A stretch of 64,000 bases of DNA, from the NCBI RefSeq assembly GCF_018219815.1, contig NZ_JADMKU010000004.1, positions 186,001 to 250,000 of the forward strand, given 5' to 3'. The position numbers and the translations under genes are program-made. The notes below the pieces were generated by a model, which searched no databases, was not told the origin of the DNA, and was given only the letters and a program-made list of their open reading frames with translations. The stretch comes from Thalassovita aquimarina (lineage in GTDB: Bacteria > Pseudomonadota > Alphaproteobacteria > Rhodobacterales > Rhodobacteraceae). Below, one piece after another: positions 9,512 through 17,100 of the stretch. The stretch's first letter is position 1, and every line of letters starts with the position of its first letter.

Positions 9512-9948
9512 TCCCCGAGATGTCGCCCACCACGCCGCTGAACGAGGGCGAAACCGTCCTGCACAGCTTCCACCCGGACCGCGCCGCCTACTGGCGCGAT
9601 CATGCCTGGATGGCGGCGGGCGCGATGGGGCTGGGTATGGCGATCCTCTGGGGCATCGGCAACCCGCATGCCTGGACCGGCGCGGTCGGCGGGCTGGCCG
9701 CGATCGCGGTTCGCGCCTTCTACCTCGCCTCGGACGAATTGAAGGCCCGCTGGGACATGACCGAAACCCGGCTGCTGGGCCCGCAGGGGCGCAACCTGCG
9801 GCTGGCAGACATCCAGGAAATCCGCAAACTGGGCAGCGCGGTGCAGCTGATCACCCGCACTGGAGACAAGCACCTGCTGAAATTCCGGGCTGACCGCGAC
9901 GACACCATCGCGCGGATCGAAAGGGCCCGCGCGGGGGGCTGGGGATGA
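9508..9948 (+). CDS. PH-domain-like membrane protein (first of two)
   Basis: This 146-residue protein has two closely spaced N-terminal TM segments (about residues 34-70), then a small beta-rich domain starting YLASDELKARWDMTETRLL. The layout is that of bacterial PH-domain (YdbS/YdbT-like) membrane proteins. The start overlaps the preceding gene by four bases. The neighbouring gene downstream encodes a protein of the same layout, so the two may be diverged paralogues. Role is unknown; position in the operon suggests a structural or trafficking job at the membrane rather than a biosynthetic step. Confidence 0.65.
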   Translation: MIPEMSPTTPLNEGETVLHSFHPDRAAYWRDHAWMAAGAMGLGMAILWGIGNPHAWTGAVGGLAAIAVRAFYLASDELKARWDMTETRLLGPQGRNLRLADIQEIRKLGSAVQLITRTGDKHLLKFRADRDDTIARIERARAGGWG

Positions 9949-10474
9949 CCGGCTGGGACGATATCCTCGATCCCGGGAAAAGGTCATCTGGCAGGGCCGC
10001 CCGGATGGCGCCGTGGTGTTCAAACCGGCCAATGTCATGACGTTCCTGTTCGGCCTGGCCTTTGCCGGGTTCGCCCTGTTCTGGATGATCATGGCGTCGA
10101 TGGCTGGCGGTTTTTTCTGGATGTTCGGGCTGATCCATTTCTCGGTCGGGATCGGGATCAGCATCGGCGGTCTGTTCTGGTCCGCCTACCGGCGCCGCCA
10201 CAGCTGGTACACGCTGACCAATCGGCGCGCCTTCATCGCCACCGACCTGCCGCTCAAGGGGCGGTCGCTGCACAGCTACCCGATCACCGCCGACACGGTG
10301 CTCGACCTCGAGGAAGGCGCGCTTTCCACGCTCCATTTCGCAGCAACCCTGCGCCGGACGAAAAACGGCCAGCGCCGGGTCAGGCTGGGTTTCGAACGCA
10401 TTGCCGACGGGCGTGCTGTCTATCGTATGATGCGCGACATCCAACGCACCGAACGGCAAGAGGAAAAGGCATGA
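9945..10474 (+). CDS. PH-domain-like membrane protein (second), apparent frameshift near 9975-9981
   Basis: The ATG at 9945 overlaps the previous stop and begins MTGWDDILDPG. That frame then leaves the protein and stops soon after. From about 9977 a different frame reads EKVIWQGRPDGAVVFKPANV and continues through two TM segments (MTFLFGLAFAGFALF and the following hydrophobic run), then a beta-rich domain to 10474. Joined, the two parts give the familiar start of such proteins (ILDPGEKVIWQGRP). One G missing from the run at 9975-9977 explains this. A GTG at 10013 would give a 153-residue N-terminally shortened product. Either the sequence has an error or the gene is damaged. Confidence 0.65.
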
Positions 10475-10542
10475 ACACCCTCCCCTTTTCGCTCCTGCCC
10501 GGCTATACCGGCCGCAATACCGCTGAAGGAAAGCCCAAATGA
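10471..10542 (+). CDS. Possible 23-codon linking ORF before the dihydroorotase homologue
   Basis: An ATG overlapping the preceding stop opens a 23-residue frame (MNTLPFSLLPGYTG...). Its TGA overlaps the next gene's ATG. The GAAGGA that serves as ribosome-binding site for the dihydroorotase homologue lies inside it. It may act only to keep ribosomes moving across the junction. I recognise no homologue, and the coding status is uncertain. Confidence 0.3.
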   Translation: MNTLPFSLLPGYTGRNTAEGKPK

Positions 10543-11819
10543 CGACGCTGCTTTTCACCGATGTCCACATGATCGACCCCGAGGCGGGCGCGGTCACCCA
10601 TGGCACGCTTCTGGTCAAGGACGGCGTGATCGCCGGCCACGGGGTGGAACTGGCAGTGCCCGAAGGCGCCCGGGTGATCGACGGGCGCGGCAAATACCTT
10701 GCCCCCGGCATCGTCGATATCGGCGTGAAGGTCTGCGAACCGGGCGAGCGGCACAAGGAAAGCTTCAAATCCGCGGGGCAAGCCGCCGCCGCGGGCGGCG
10801 TCACCACAATGGTCACCCGCCCCGACACCTCCCCCGCGATCGACAGTCCCGAAACGCTGGAATTCGTCACCCGCCGCGCCAACGAAGCCGCCCCCGTCAA
10901 CGTGGTGCCGATGGCCGCCCTGACCAAGGGCCGCGAAGGCCGCGAAATGACCGAGATCGGGTTCCTGCTAGATGCCGGCGCCGTCGCCTTCAGCGATTGC
11001 GATCACGTGGTGCGCGACACCAAGGTGCTGTCGCGCGCGCTGACCTATGCCAAATCGCTCGATGCGCTGGTGATGGGCCACCCGCAGGAACCGATCCTGT
11101 CGGGCGGCGCCTCGGTGACCAGCGGCAAATTCGCCTCGCTGCGGGGTCTTCCGGCGGTGTCGCCGATGGCCGAACGGATGGGGATCGACCGCGAAATCGC
11201 GCTGCTCGAAATGACCGGCGCCAAGTATCATTTCGACCAGATCACCACCGCCCGCGCCCTGCCGGCGCTGGAACGGGCCCGCAAGAACGGGCTCGACGTC
11301 ACCGCCGGCACCTCGATTCACCACCTGACGCTGAACGAATTCGACGTCGCCGACTACCGCACCTTCTTCAAGGTGAAACCGCCGCTCAGGTCCGAGGACG
11401 ACCGGATGGCCATCGTCGAGGCGCTGCGCCACGGGCTGATCGACGTGATCGGTTCTTTCCACACGCCGCAGGACGAGGAAAGCAAACGGCTGCCCTTCGA
11501 GGAAGCCGCCAGCGGCGCGGTGGGGCTTGAAACCTTCCTGCCGGCCGTCTTGCGGCTCTATCACTCCGGCGACCTGACCCTGCCGCAACTGTTCCGCGCG
11601 ATGTCGCTCAACCCGGCCAAGCGGCTCGGCCTGCCCTGCGGGCGGCTGAACGAAGGCGCCCCGGCGGACCTGGTGCTGTTCGATCCCGACGCGCCCTTCG
11701 TGCTGGACCGTTTCAAGCTGCACTCGAAATCCAAGAACACGCCGTTCGACGGCCAGCGGATGCAGGGCAAGGTGCTGGCCAGCTTCGTCGGCGGAAAACA
11801 GGTCTTCGGAGAAAACTGA
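10539..11819 (+). CDS. pyrC: Dihydroorotase homologue lacking metal-binding and catalytic residues (PyrC'-type)
   Basis: This 426-residue protein has the overall class I dihydroorotase/amidohydrolase sequence. The catalytic positions are lost: the DxHxHxR metal/substrate motif reads D60-IGVKV-C66, the strand usually carrying a His ligand reads HFDQIT (Gln234), and the DHAPH motif with the catalytic Asp reads SFHTPQ (Phe307). Such inactive PyrC' proteins are known to hold PyrB in the active ATCase assembly in pseudomonads. Placement in the pyrB operon fits that role. An active dihydroorotase should be encoded elsewhere. Automated annotation will probably call it plain dihydroorotase. Confidence 0.85.
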   Translation: MTTLLFTDVHMIDPEAGAVTHGTLLVKDGVIAGHGVELAVPEGARVIDGRGKYLAPGIVDIGVKVCEPGERHKESFKSAGQAAAAGGVTTMVTRPDTSPAIDSPETLEFVTRRANEAAPVNVVPMAALTKGREGREMTEIGFLLDAGAVAFSDCDHVVRDTKVLSRALTYAKSLDALVMGHPQEPILSGGASVTSGKFASLRGLPAVSPMAERMGIDREIALLEMTGAKYHFDQITTARALPALERARKNGLDVTAGTSIHHLTLNEFDVADYRTFFKVKPPLRSEDDRMAIVEALRHGLIDVIGSFHTPQDEESKRLPFEEAASGAVGLETFLPAVLRLYHSGDLTLPQLFRAMSLNPAKRLGLPCGRLNEGAPADLVLFDPDAPFVLDRFKLHSKSKNTPFDGQRMQGKVLASFVGGKQVFGEN

Positions 11820-12424
11820 TGCCCGATCTGGTCTCCTCTCCCCTCGCCCTGATCCTCTGGGCGCTGATCGGGTACGGCCTGGGCGCGATTCCCTTCGGCC
11901 TGCTGCTGGCCCGCGCGATGGGACTGGGCAACCTGCGCCAGATCGGATCAGGCAATATCGGCGCCACCAACGTGCTGCGCACCGGCAACAAGCTGGCCGC
12001 CGCCTTGACGCTGCTGCTCGATGGCGGCAAGGGCGCCGCCGCGGTGCTGCTGGCGCGCGCATTGGTGGCCGAGGACGCGGCGCAGCTGGCCGGTCTCGCG
12101 GCCTTCATCGGCCATTGCTTCCCGGTCTGGCTGAAATTCAAGGGCGGCAAGGGCGTGGCCACCTTCCTCGGGCTGTTGCTGGCCCTGGCGTGGCCGGTGG
12201 GGCTGGCGTCCTGCGCCACCTGGCTGGTCACCGCGTTGGCCACCCGCATCTCGTCCTTCTCCGCCCTGCTGGCGGCGGCGCTCAGCACCGTCTGGATGCT
12301 GGTGCTGGGCCACGGCACGATGATCGTTCTGGGCGCGGCGCTGACCCTGCTGATCTTCTGGACCCACCGCGCCAACATCGCCCGTCTGCGCACCGGCACC
12401 GAACCAAAGATCGGCCAGAAGTAA
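11819..12424 (+). CDS. plsY: Acyl-phosphate glycerol-3-phosphate acyltransferase
   Basis: This 201-residue integral membrane enzyme transfers an acyl group from acyl phosphate to glycerol 3-phosphate, starting phospholipid synthesis with PlsX. Family motifs are GYGLGAIPFG, the glycerol-phosphate loop GSGNIGATNVLR (about residues 43-54), DGGKG, and FKGGKGVAT (about residues 109-117), with about five TM helices. The ATG shares one base with the preceding TGA (TGATG), so it is the coupled last gene of the pyr/membrane operon. Confidence 0.95.
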   Translation: MPDLVSSPLALILWALIGYGLGAIPFGLLLARAMGLGNLRQIGSGNIGATNVLRTGNKLAAALTLLLDGGKGAAAVLLARALVAEDAAQLAGLAAFIGHCFPVWLKFKGGKGVATFLGLLLALAWPVGLASCATWLVTALATRISSFSALLAAALSTVWMLVLGHGTMIVLGAALTLLIFWTHRANIARLRTGTEPKIGQK

Positions 12425-12788
12425 CTTCTTCTTTTCAAAAATATCCCCGGGGGGGCGTTGAAAACCCTCCGGTTTTCAACGTCGGGGGCAGCGCCCCCGC
12501 CGCTTCGCATCAGCGAAGCTCATAAGGAGCGCCCGGCACGGGCGCGCCACCGGATCAGGCTGCGCCAGGAAAGCCCGCCGCAGCATCGCCCCTCCCGGTC
12601 CGGGTAATTCATTTCCGCACAGCCTCCCTCACGCCACGCACAATAAAAACATGTTGCTTTGAACGTGAACTGGCACCTCACCAAGTTGCTTCCACGGCAG
12701 CGCGATTACGCCGCCTGTTCATCAAATCGCCCGGGATCGAAATTGTTGCGGCCCGGAACCATAAAAATTTCAGGAAGGGAACTTTCCC
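12425..12788. other. 364-base gene-free region after plsY
   Basis: No convincing gene is seen. It begins with a CTTCTTTTCAAAAATATCC segment, a recurrent Rhodobacteraceae post-gene motif as far as I can recall. Two hairpins follow (separate entry), then a GC-rich stretch without structure I can name. From about 12640 it becomes A/T-richer and should hold the YHS gene promoter. AGGAAGGGAA before 12789 is that gene's ribosome-binding site. Confidence 0.4.
12456..12498 (+). terminator. Tandem hairpins downstream of plsY
   Basis: CGTTGAAAACC (12456-12466) pairs perfectly with GGTTTTCAACG (12471-12481) around a 4-base loop. GGGGGC (12484-12489) pairs with GCCCCC (12493-12498). There is no T run, so this is a terminator-like or repeat structure rather than a textbook intrinsic terminator. 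Confidence 0.5.
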
Positions 12789-13262
12789 ATGAACAAGATC
12801 AAAACACTTCTGGGCGGCCTCGCGCTGTCCGTGTCTCTCACCGGTGCGGCGCTGGCCGCCGGGGTCGAGGTGAACGCCTCATCGACCGGGCTGGCGCTGC
12901 AGGGCTATGACCCGGTGGCCTATTTCACCGAAGGCGCCCCGACCAAGGGCAGCTACAAGATCACCTCGGTCTATGAAGACACCACCTACCGCTTCTCCTC
13001 CGAAGCCAACAAAGCCACGTTCGAAGCCGACCCCGAAGCCTATCTGCCGAAATACGGCGGCTACTGCGCCTTCGGAACCGCGATGGGGGTCAAGGTCGAC
13101 GGCGACCCGACGATCTGGCGGATCGTCGATGACGAACTCTACCTGAACCTGTCCTCGGACATTCAGGAACGCTGGGTCGGCGACATTCCCGGTTATGTCG
13201 AAAAGGCAGACACCAAGTGGACCGAGATCGAAGACAAGGATCCGGCTGTCCTGCTGCAGTGA
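12789..13262 (+). CDS. Secreted YHS domain protein
   Basis: This 157-residue protein has a Sec signal peptide (hydrophobic residues 8-22, cleavage after ALAA). A YHS domain follows, seen as LALQGYDPVAYF and later KYGGYCAFGTAMG (about residues 92-104). YHS domains are small folds often linked to metal handling. Close relatives are annotated only as YHS domain-containing proteins. It is monocistronic, followed by an intrinsic terminator. Periplasmic location is firm, function is not. Confidence 0.88.
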   Translation: MNKIKTLLGGLALSVSLTGAALAAGVEVNASSTGLALQGYDPVAYFTEGAPTKGSYKITSVYEDTTYRFSSEANKATFEADPEAYLPKYGGYCAFGTAMGVKVDGDPTIWRIVDDELYLNLSSDIQERWVGDIPGYVEKADTKWTEIEDKDPAVLLQ

Positions 13263-13281
13263 TCTCCGGCACGAACAGCGC

Positions 13282-13312
13282 AACGGCGGCGGTCTCTACC
13301 GCCGCCGTTTTC
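13282..13312 (+). terminator. Intrinsic terminator after the YHS gene
   Basis: AACGGCGGCGG (13282-13292) pairs with CCGCCGCCGTT (13299-13309) across a 6-base loop. TTTT and further T-rich sequence follow. Confidence 0.85.
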
Positions 13313-13378
13313 GCGTTTTCCGGTGCTGTGCCACGCCTCTCCGGTCTTCGCCAGAAAAACATATGCTGTTTTTTATAT

Positions 13379-13407
13379 CCGTTACACACTTGTCACGGCA
13401 CTGTTAC
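13379..13407 (+). promoter_or_regulatory. Candidate three-unit Pho box upstream of the phosphatase gene
   Basis: Three 7-base units, CCGTTAC (13379-13385), TTGTCAC (13390-13396) and CTGTTAC (13401-13407), are spaced exactly 11 bases apart by 4-base linkers. This is the geometry of PhoB sites (CTGTCAT repeats, 11-base period). The units end 74 bases before the phosphatase ATG. TTTAAC at 13417-13422 could be the -10. PhoB control under phosphate starvation is inferred. Confidence 0.6.
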
Positions 13408-13481
13408 CATGCAGCGTTTAACAGGGTGCGTTTCGTCCCGGCATCCGGCCGGGATGCTTTCCACCACTTGGGAGATGCTCC

Positions 13482-15038
13482 ATGAATACCCGTAGCGTAG
13501 CCGCCGCGATGATCCTTCTCGGCACCACCGCCATCGCTTCGACCGCCGCCGCCAACAGCTTGACCCGCGTTGCCACGGTGCCGCTGGAAGCTGAAATCAC
13601 CGGCCTTTATGAACACGGACACGACCTGTTCTTCAACGTCCAGCATCCCAAGAAGGACCTCGGCAACAAGTTTTCCCGCGCCACCGTCGGCGTGATCGCG
13701 AACGCGGACTGGGCGGCCGCGGAACATGCGGTGCCGACCGACGCCGCCGCCAAGGCGACCGTTCTGTCGACCCTCGGCACCTATCAGGTACTGCTGCAGG
13801 AAGGCGATGTCGGCGTGATCAAGTCGCAGGGCGGCAAGGATCTGCTGGCCTCAAACGATCCCGACTTCAACGGGTTCCTGCCCATCGACGCCAACCAGGG
13901 CTACCTGTTCACCAACTGGGAAAACCGGCCCGGCGGCATGTCGCGCGCGATGCTGACACGCGGCGTGAACGGCAACTGGTCGGCCGATTTGAACAGGGTC
14001 ACCATGCTGGACTTCTCCGCGGTCAACGGCACCTGGGTGAACTGCTTCGGGACCATGTCGCCCTGGAACACCCCGCTGAGTTCGGAAGAGCTGTATTTCG
14101 ACAATACCGCCGACTGGAACAACCCCGAATACAAGTACATCGAGGACAACAAGGTCCTGGCCGCGTATCTGGAAGGCACCTATCCGAACCCCTATGATTA
14201 CGGCTACATCGTCGAAATCACCGATCCCGCTGGTACCGCCAAGCCGGTCAAGCATTTCGCGATGGGCCGGTTCAGCCACGAAAACGCCGTTGTCATGCCC
14301 GACAACAAGACCGTCTACCTGTCCGACGACGGCACCGGCACCGTCTTCTACAAGTTCGTGGCCGACAAGGCGGGCGATCTGAGCGCCGGCACGCTTTACG
14401 CCGCCAAGATCACCCAACTGGGCGAGGCCGGAGCGCCGAGCGCCGGCACCGCGCTGCAGATTTCCTGGATCGAGCTGGCCCACGGATCGAACGCTGAAAT
14501 CGCCGGCTGGATCCGCGACTTCGACGGTATCGGGCTGGACGACTACAAGGCCGGGGGAACCAGCTACATCACCGACGCGGACGTCGCCGCCTGGGCCGCC
14601 GGCGACGCCGCCGACAACCGCGTTGCCTTCCTCGAATCGCGCAAGGCCGCCGTCGCCAAGGGCGCAACCGGCGAATTCCGCAAGATGGAAGGGGTGAACA
14701 TCAACTATGCCGGCGCCGCCGACGGTTCGGTGCCCTACATGTACCTCGCGATGTCGTCGATCGACAAAACCATGTCGGACGGCAAGGGTGACATCGATCT
14801 GGCCGAAAACAAGTGCGGCGTCGTCTACGAAATGAAGCTCGACGCGAACTTCAACGTCGGCAAGATGGTCCCGGCAGTCGCCGGCCACGGCTATGACGAG
14901 GCGAACACGCCGAACGCCTGCCCGGTCGATTCGATCGCGAACCCCGACAACGTGCTGGTGCGCGCAGATGGGTCGGTGGTGTTCGGCGAAGACACCGGCA
15001 AGCACGAAAACAACGCCCTTTGGATCTGGAAGCGTTAA
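13482..15038 (+). CDS. PhoX-family (DUF839) secreted phosphatase
   Basis: This 518-residue protein begins with a Sec-type signal peptide (about residues 1-24) without a twin-arginine motif. The mature part has PhoX-type blocks: NCFGTMSPWNTPLSSEE (about residues 187-203), YGYIVEI, GRFSHENA, LSDDG and a C-terminal RADGSVVFGEDTG. PhoX enzymes are calcium/iron-dependent alkaline phosphatases that release phosphate from organic esters in the periplasm. The upstream candidate Pho box supports a phosphate-scavenging role. Classical PhoX is exported folded by Tat, so the Sec-like signal is unusual. It may be a diverged paralogue, so I give no symbol. Confidence 0.85.
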   Translation: MNTRSVAAAMILLGTTAIASTAAANSLTRVATVPLEAEITGLYEHGHDLFFNVQHPKKDLGNKFSRATVGVIANADWAAAEHAVPTDAAAKATVLSTLGTYQVLLQEGDVGVIKSQGGKDLLASNDPDFNGFLPIDANQGYLFTNWENRPGGMSRAMLTRGVNGNWSADLNRVTMLDFSAVNGTWVNCFGTMSPWNTPLSSEELYFDNTADWNNPEYKYIEDNKVLAAYLEGTYPNPYDYGYIVEITDPAGTAKPVKHFAMGRFSHENAVVMPDNKTVYLSDDGTGTVFYKFVADKAGDLSAGTLYAAKITQLGEAGAPSAGTALQISWIELAHGSNAEIAGWIRDFDGIGLDDYKAGGTSYITDADVAAWAAGDAADNRVAFLESRKAAVAKGATGEFRKMEGVNINYAGAADGSVPYMYLAMSSIDKTMSDGKGDIDLAENKCGVVYEMKLDANFNVGKMVPAVAGHGYDEANTPNACPVDSIANPDNVLVRADGSVVFGEDTGKHENNALWIWKR

Positions 15039-15058
15039 TCCTTCATCCCACAACGCAC

Positions 15059-15084
15059 AAAAGGGGGGCGATGCCCCCCTTTTT
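15059..15084 (+). terminator. Intrinsic terminator after the PhoX-family gene
   Basis: AAAAGGGGGGC (15059-15069) pairs with GCCCCCCTTTT (15073-15083) around a 3-base loop, with a T run continuing. It lies between convergent genes and could work in both directions because of the flanking A and T runs. Confidence 0.85.
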
Positions 15085-15149
15085 CATTGCCGAAGCAATC
15101 ATTCCGCTTTCCGTCCGGACAGACGCCACCGAGGGCGCCCTGGCCCCGC

Positions 15150-16523
15150 TCAGTAACTGTAGTCCTGGTAAATCCGGCTCAGATCGCCGTTCCAGTCGCC
15201 ATTGTAATGCGCCAGCAGTTCGTCGGCAGGGGTCATGCCGGTTTCGATGCTGTCTTCCAGCGCGTGAAGGAAATGGCGTTCATCCTGCACCATGCCGCCC
15301 AGCCCGGGCCGGGCCCGCGCCTTCAGCCCGGCGCGCGAAATGTCCAGAACCTCGGCGGCAAGGTCGATCATCCGGCGCCCGCCGACGATCGCCTGCAGTC
15401 CACGCACGCTGGCCTCGACCCGCCAGGCTTCGCGGGTCTCCGCATCCCAGTGCTTCACCAGATCCCACGCCGCGTCGAGCGATGCCTGATTGTACATCAG
15501 CCCGACCCAGAACGCCGGCAAGGCGCAGATACGCCGCCAAGGGCCGCCATCGGCGCCGCGCATTTCCATGTATTGCTTGATCCGTGCTTCGGGGAAGATC
15601 GTGGTCAGATGGTCGGCCCAGTCGCTGAGCGTGGGCGTCTCGCCCGGCAGCGCCGGCAGCTTGCCGTCGAGGAAATCGCGGAACGACTGGCCCAAGGCGT
15701 CGATATACTTGCCGTCGCGATAGACGAAATACATCGGCACATCGAGCGCGTAATCGACATAGCGCTCGAACCCGAACCCGTCCTCGAAAACGAAGGGCAA
15801 CATGCCGGTCCGCGCCGGGTCGAGATCGCGCCAGACACGCGAACGCCAGCTTTTGTGGCCGTTCACCTTGCCCTCGAAGAAGGGCGAATTGGCGAACAGC
15901 GCGGTCGCCACCGGCTGCAACGCCAGCGCGACGCGGAATTTCTGCACCATGTCGGCCTCGGATCCGAAATCGAGGTTCACCTGAACCGTGCAGGTTCGGT
16001 ACATCATCGATTTGCCCATGCTGCCGACCTTGTCCATGTAGGAGGTCATCAGCTTGTAACGCCCCTTGGGCATCACCGGCATCTCTTCGTGCTTCCAGAT
16101 CGGCGCGGCGCCCAGCCCGATGAAACCCACACCGATCTTGTCGGCGATATCCTTGACCTCGCGCAGGTGGGTATTCACCTCGTCGCAGGTCTGATGGATG
16201 GAACACAGCGGCGCGCCCGACAGTTCCAGTTGTCCGCCCGGTTCCAGCGACACGTTGGCGCCGTCCTTTTCCAGACCGATCAGCTTGCCGGCCTCTTCCA
16301 CCGGGGCCCAGCCATGGCTGTCGCGCAACCCTTCCAGTACCGCCAGGACCGACCGCTCACCCTCATAGGGCAGTGGCTTCAGCGTGTCCTTGCAATAGCC
16401 GAATTTCTCGTGCTCGGTGCCGATGCGCCAGCTGTCGGAATCGGGTTTGCAGCCCGAGGCAAGATATTCGGCCAGCTGGTCGCGATGTTCGATCGGCCCG
16501 CCGCCGGATTGGGGAATTGACAT
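15150..16523 (-). CDS. gshA: Glutamate-cysteine ligase
   Basis: This 457-residue cytoplasmic enzyme joins glutamate and cysteine in the first, ATP-dependent step of glutathione synthesis. It matches the plant/alphaproteobacterial GCS type rather than the E. coli type: RIGTEHEKFGY (about residues 33-43), EPGGQLELSG (about 94-103), MMYRTCTVQVNLDF and GFGFERYVDYALDVPMYF are diagnostic. It lies 61 bases downstream of the DUF/GNAT/rsmE minus-strand set and may be read with it. It converges on the phosphatase gene across a bidirectional terminator. Confidence 0.95.
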   Translation of the reverse strand: MSIPQSGGGPIEHRDQLAEYLASGCKPDSDSWRIGTEHEKFGYCKDTLKPLPYEGERSVLAVLEGLRDSHGWAPVEEAGKLIGLEKDGANVSLEPGGQLELSGAPLCSIHQTCDEVNTHLREVKDIADKIGVGFIGLGAAPIWKHEEMPVMPKGRYKLMTSYMDKVGSMGKSMMYRTCTVQVNLDFGSEADMVQKFRVALALQPVATALFANSPFFEGKVNGHKSWRSRVWRDLDPARTGMLPFVFEDGFGFERYVDYALDVPMYFVYRDGKYIDALGQSFRDFLDGKLPALPGETPTLSDWADHLTTIFPEARIKQYMEMRGADGGPWRRICALPAFWVGLMYNQASLDAAWDLVKHWDAETREAWRVEASVRGLQAIVGGRRMIDLAAEVLDISRAGLKARARPGLGGMVQDERHFLHALEDSIETGMTPADELLAHYNGDWNGDLSRIYQDYSY

Positions 16524-16584
16524 GGTTCGCTCCGCTCTGTCTTGCCTAAGATCGGGCCAGAATTGAGGTCATTTTCCCGCAAAG

Positions 16585-17100
16585 TCAATGCAGCCGGCGC
16601 ATGTCCGAATGCCAGACCAGCACGTCATCGGAATGCGGGTCGTTTAACGCCCGGAGCATCGCCTGCATATCAAGGCCCGGCAGGGTCGCGAAGACATCGT
16701 AAAGTGCCTCGGCGCCTTCTGCGTTCACGGGAATGTTAAGGGGCGTGGTGTCTTGCGCCAGCAGGAACCAGGCCAATTCACCGTCCATCCCCCGCTTGAG
16801 CCGCACCGTGACCAGCATCGGGATCGCCAGCGCCCCGCCAACGCGCGGCCCGAAATAGCTGACCCGGCCCTCATCCACCTCGACGATGCCGGCCCCGCCC
16901 ATGCCACGGGCAAAACGCGCCCGGCGCACCGACAGAAACACCCAGACCACGCCAAGCGCCAGAATGACCCAGCCCAGCCAGCGCAGCAGCCCGTAAGAGG
17001 TCAGCGCCCAGTAAAGCCCCAGCAGGCTGAGGCCCAACGCGACGATGGCTTCGCTCCAGCGGCGCAAACCGGCGGCGGCTTCGGGACGCAGGAAACTCAT
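16585..17100 (-). CDS. Hypothetical two-TM membrane protein
   Basis: I do not recognise a named family in this 171-residue protein. Two TM helices (about residues 16-33 and 40-56) are followed by a soluble, probably cytoplasmic, beta-containing domain with VEVDEGRVSYFGP and ending in an acidic/His segment. Its start overlaps the GNAT stop by four bases. This tight link with GNAT and rsmE suggests co-expression but not function. Confidence 0.75.
   Translation of the reverse strand: MSFLRPEAAAGLRRWSEAIVALGLSLLGLYWALTSYGLLRWLGWVILALGVVWVFLSVRRARFARGMGGAGIVEVDEGRVSYFGPRVGGALAIPMLVTVRLKRGMDGELAWFLLAQDTTPLNIPVNAEGAEALYDVFATLPGLDMQAMLRALNDPHSDDVLVWHSDMRRLH

Noticed and set aside
12500-12788. Riboswitch or leader RNA before the YHS gene
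   Set aside because: I find no consensus core of a known riboswitch class and no terminator/antiterminator pair.
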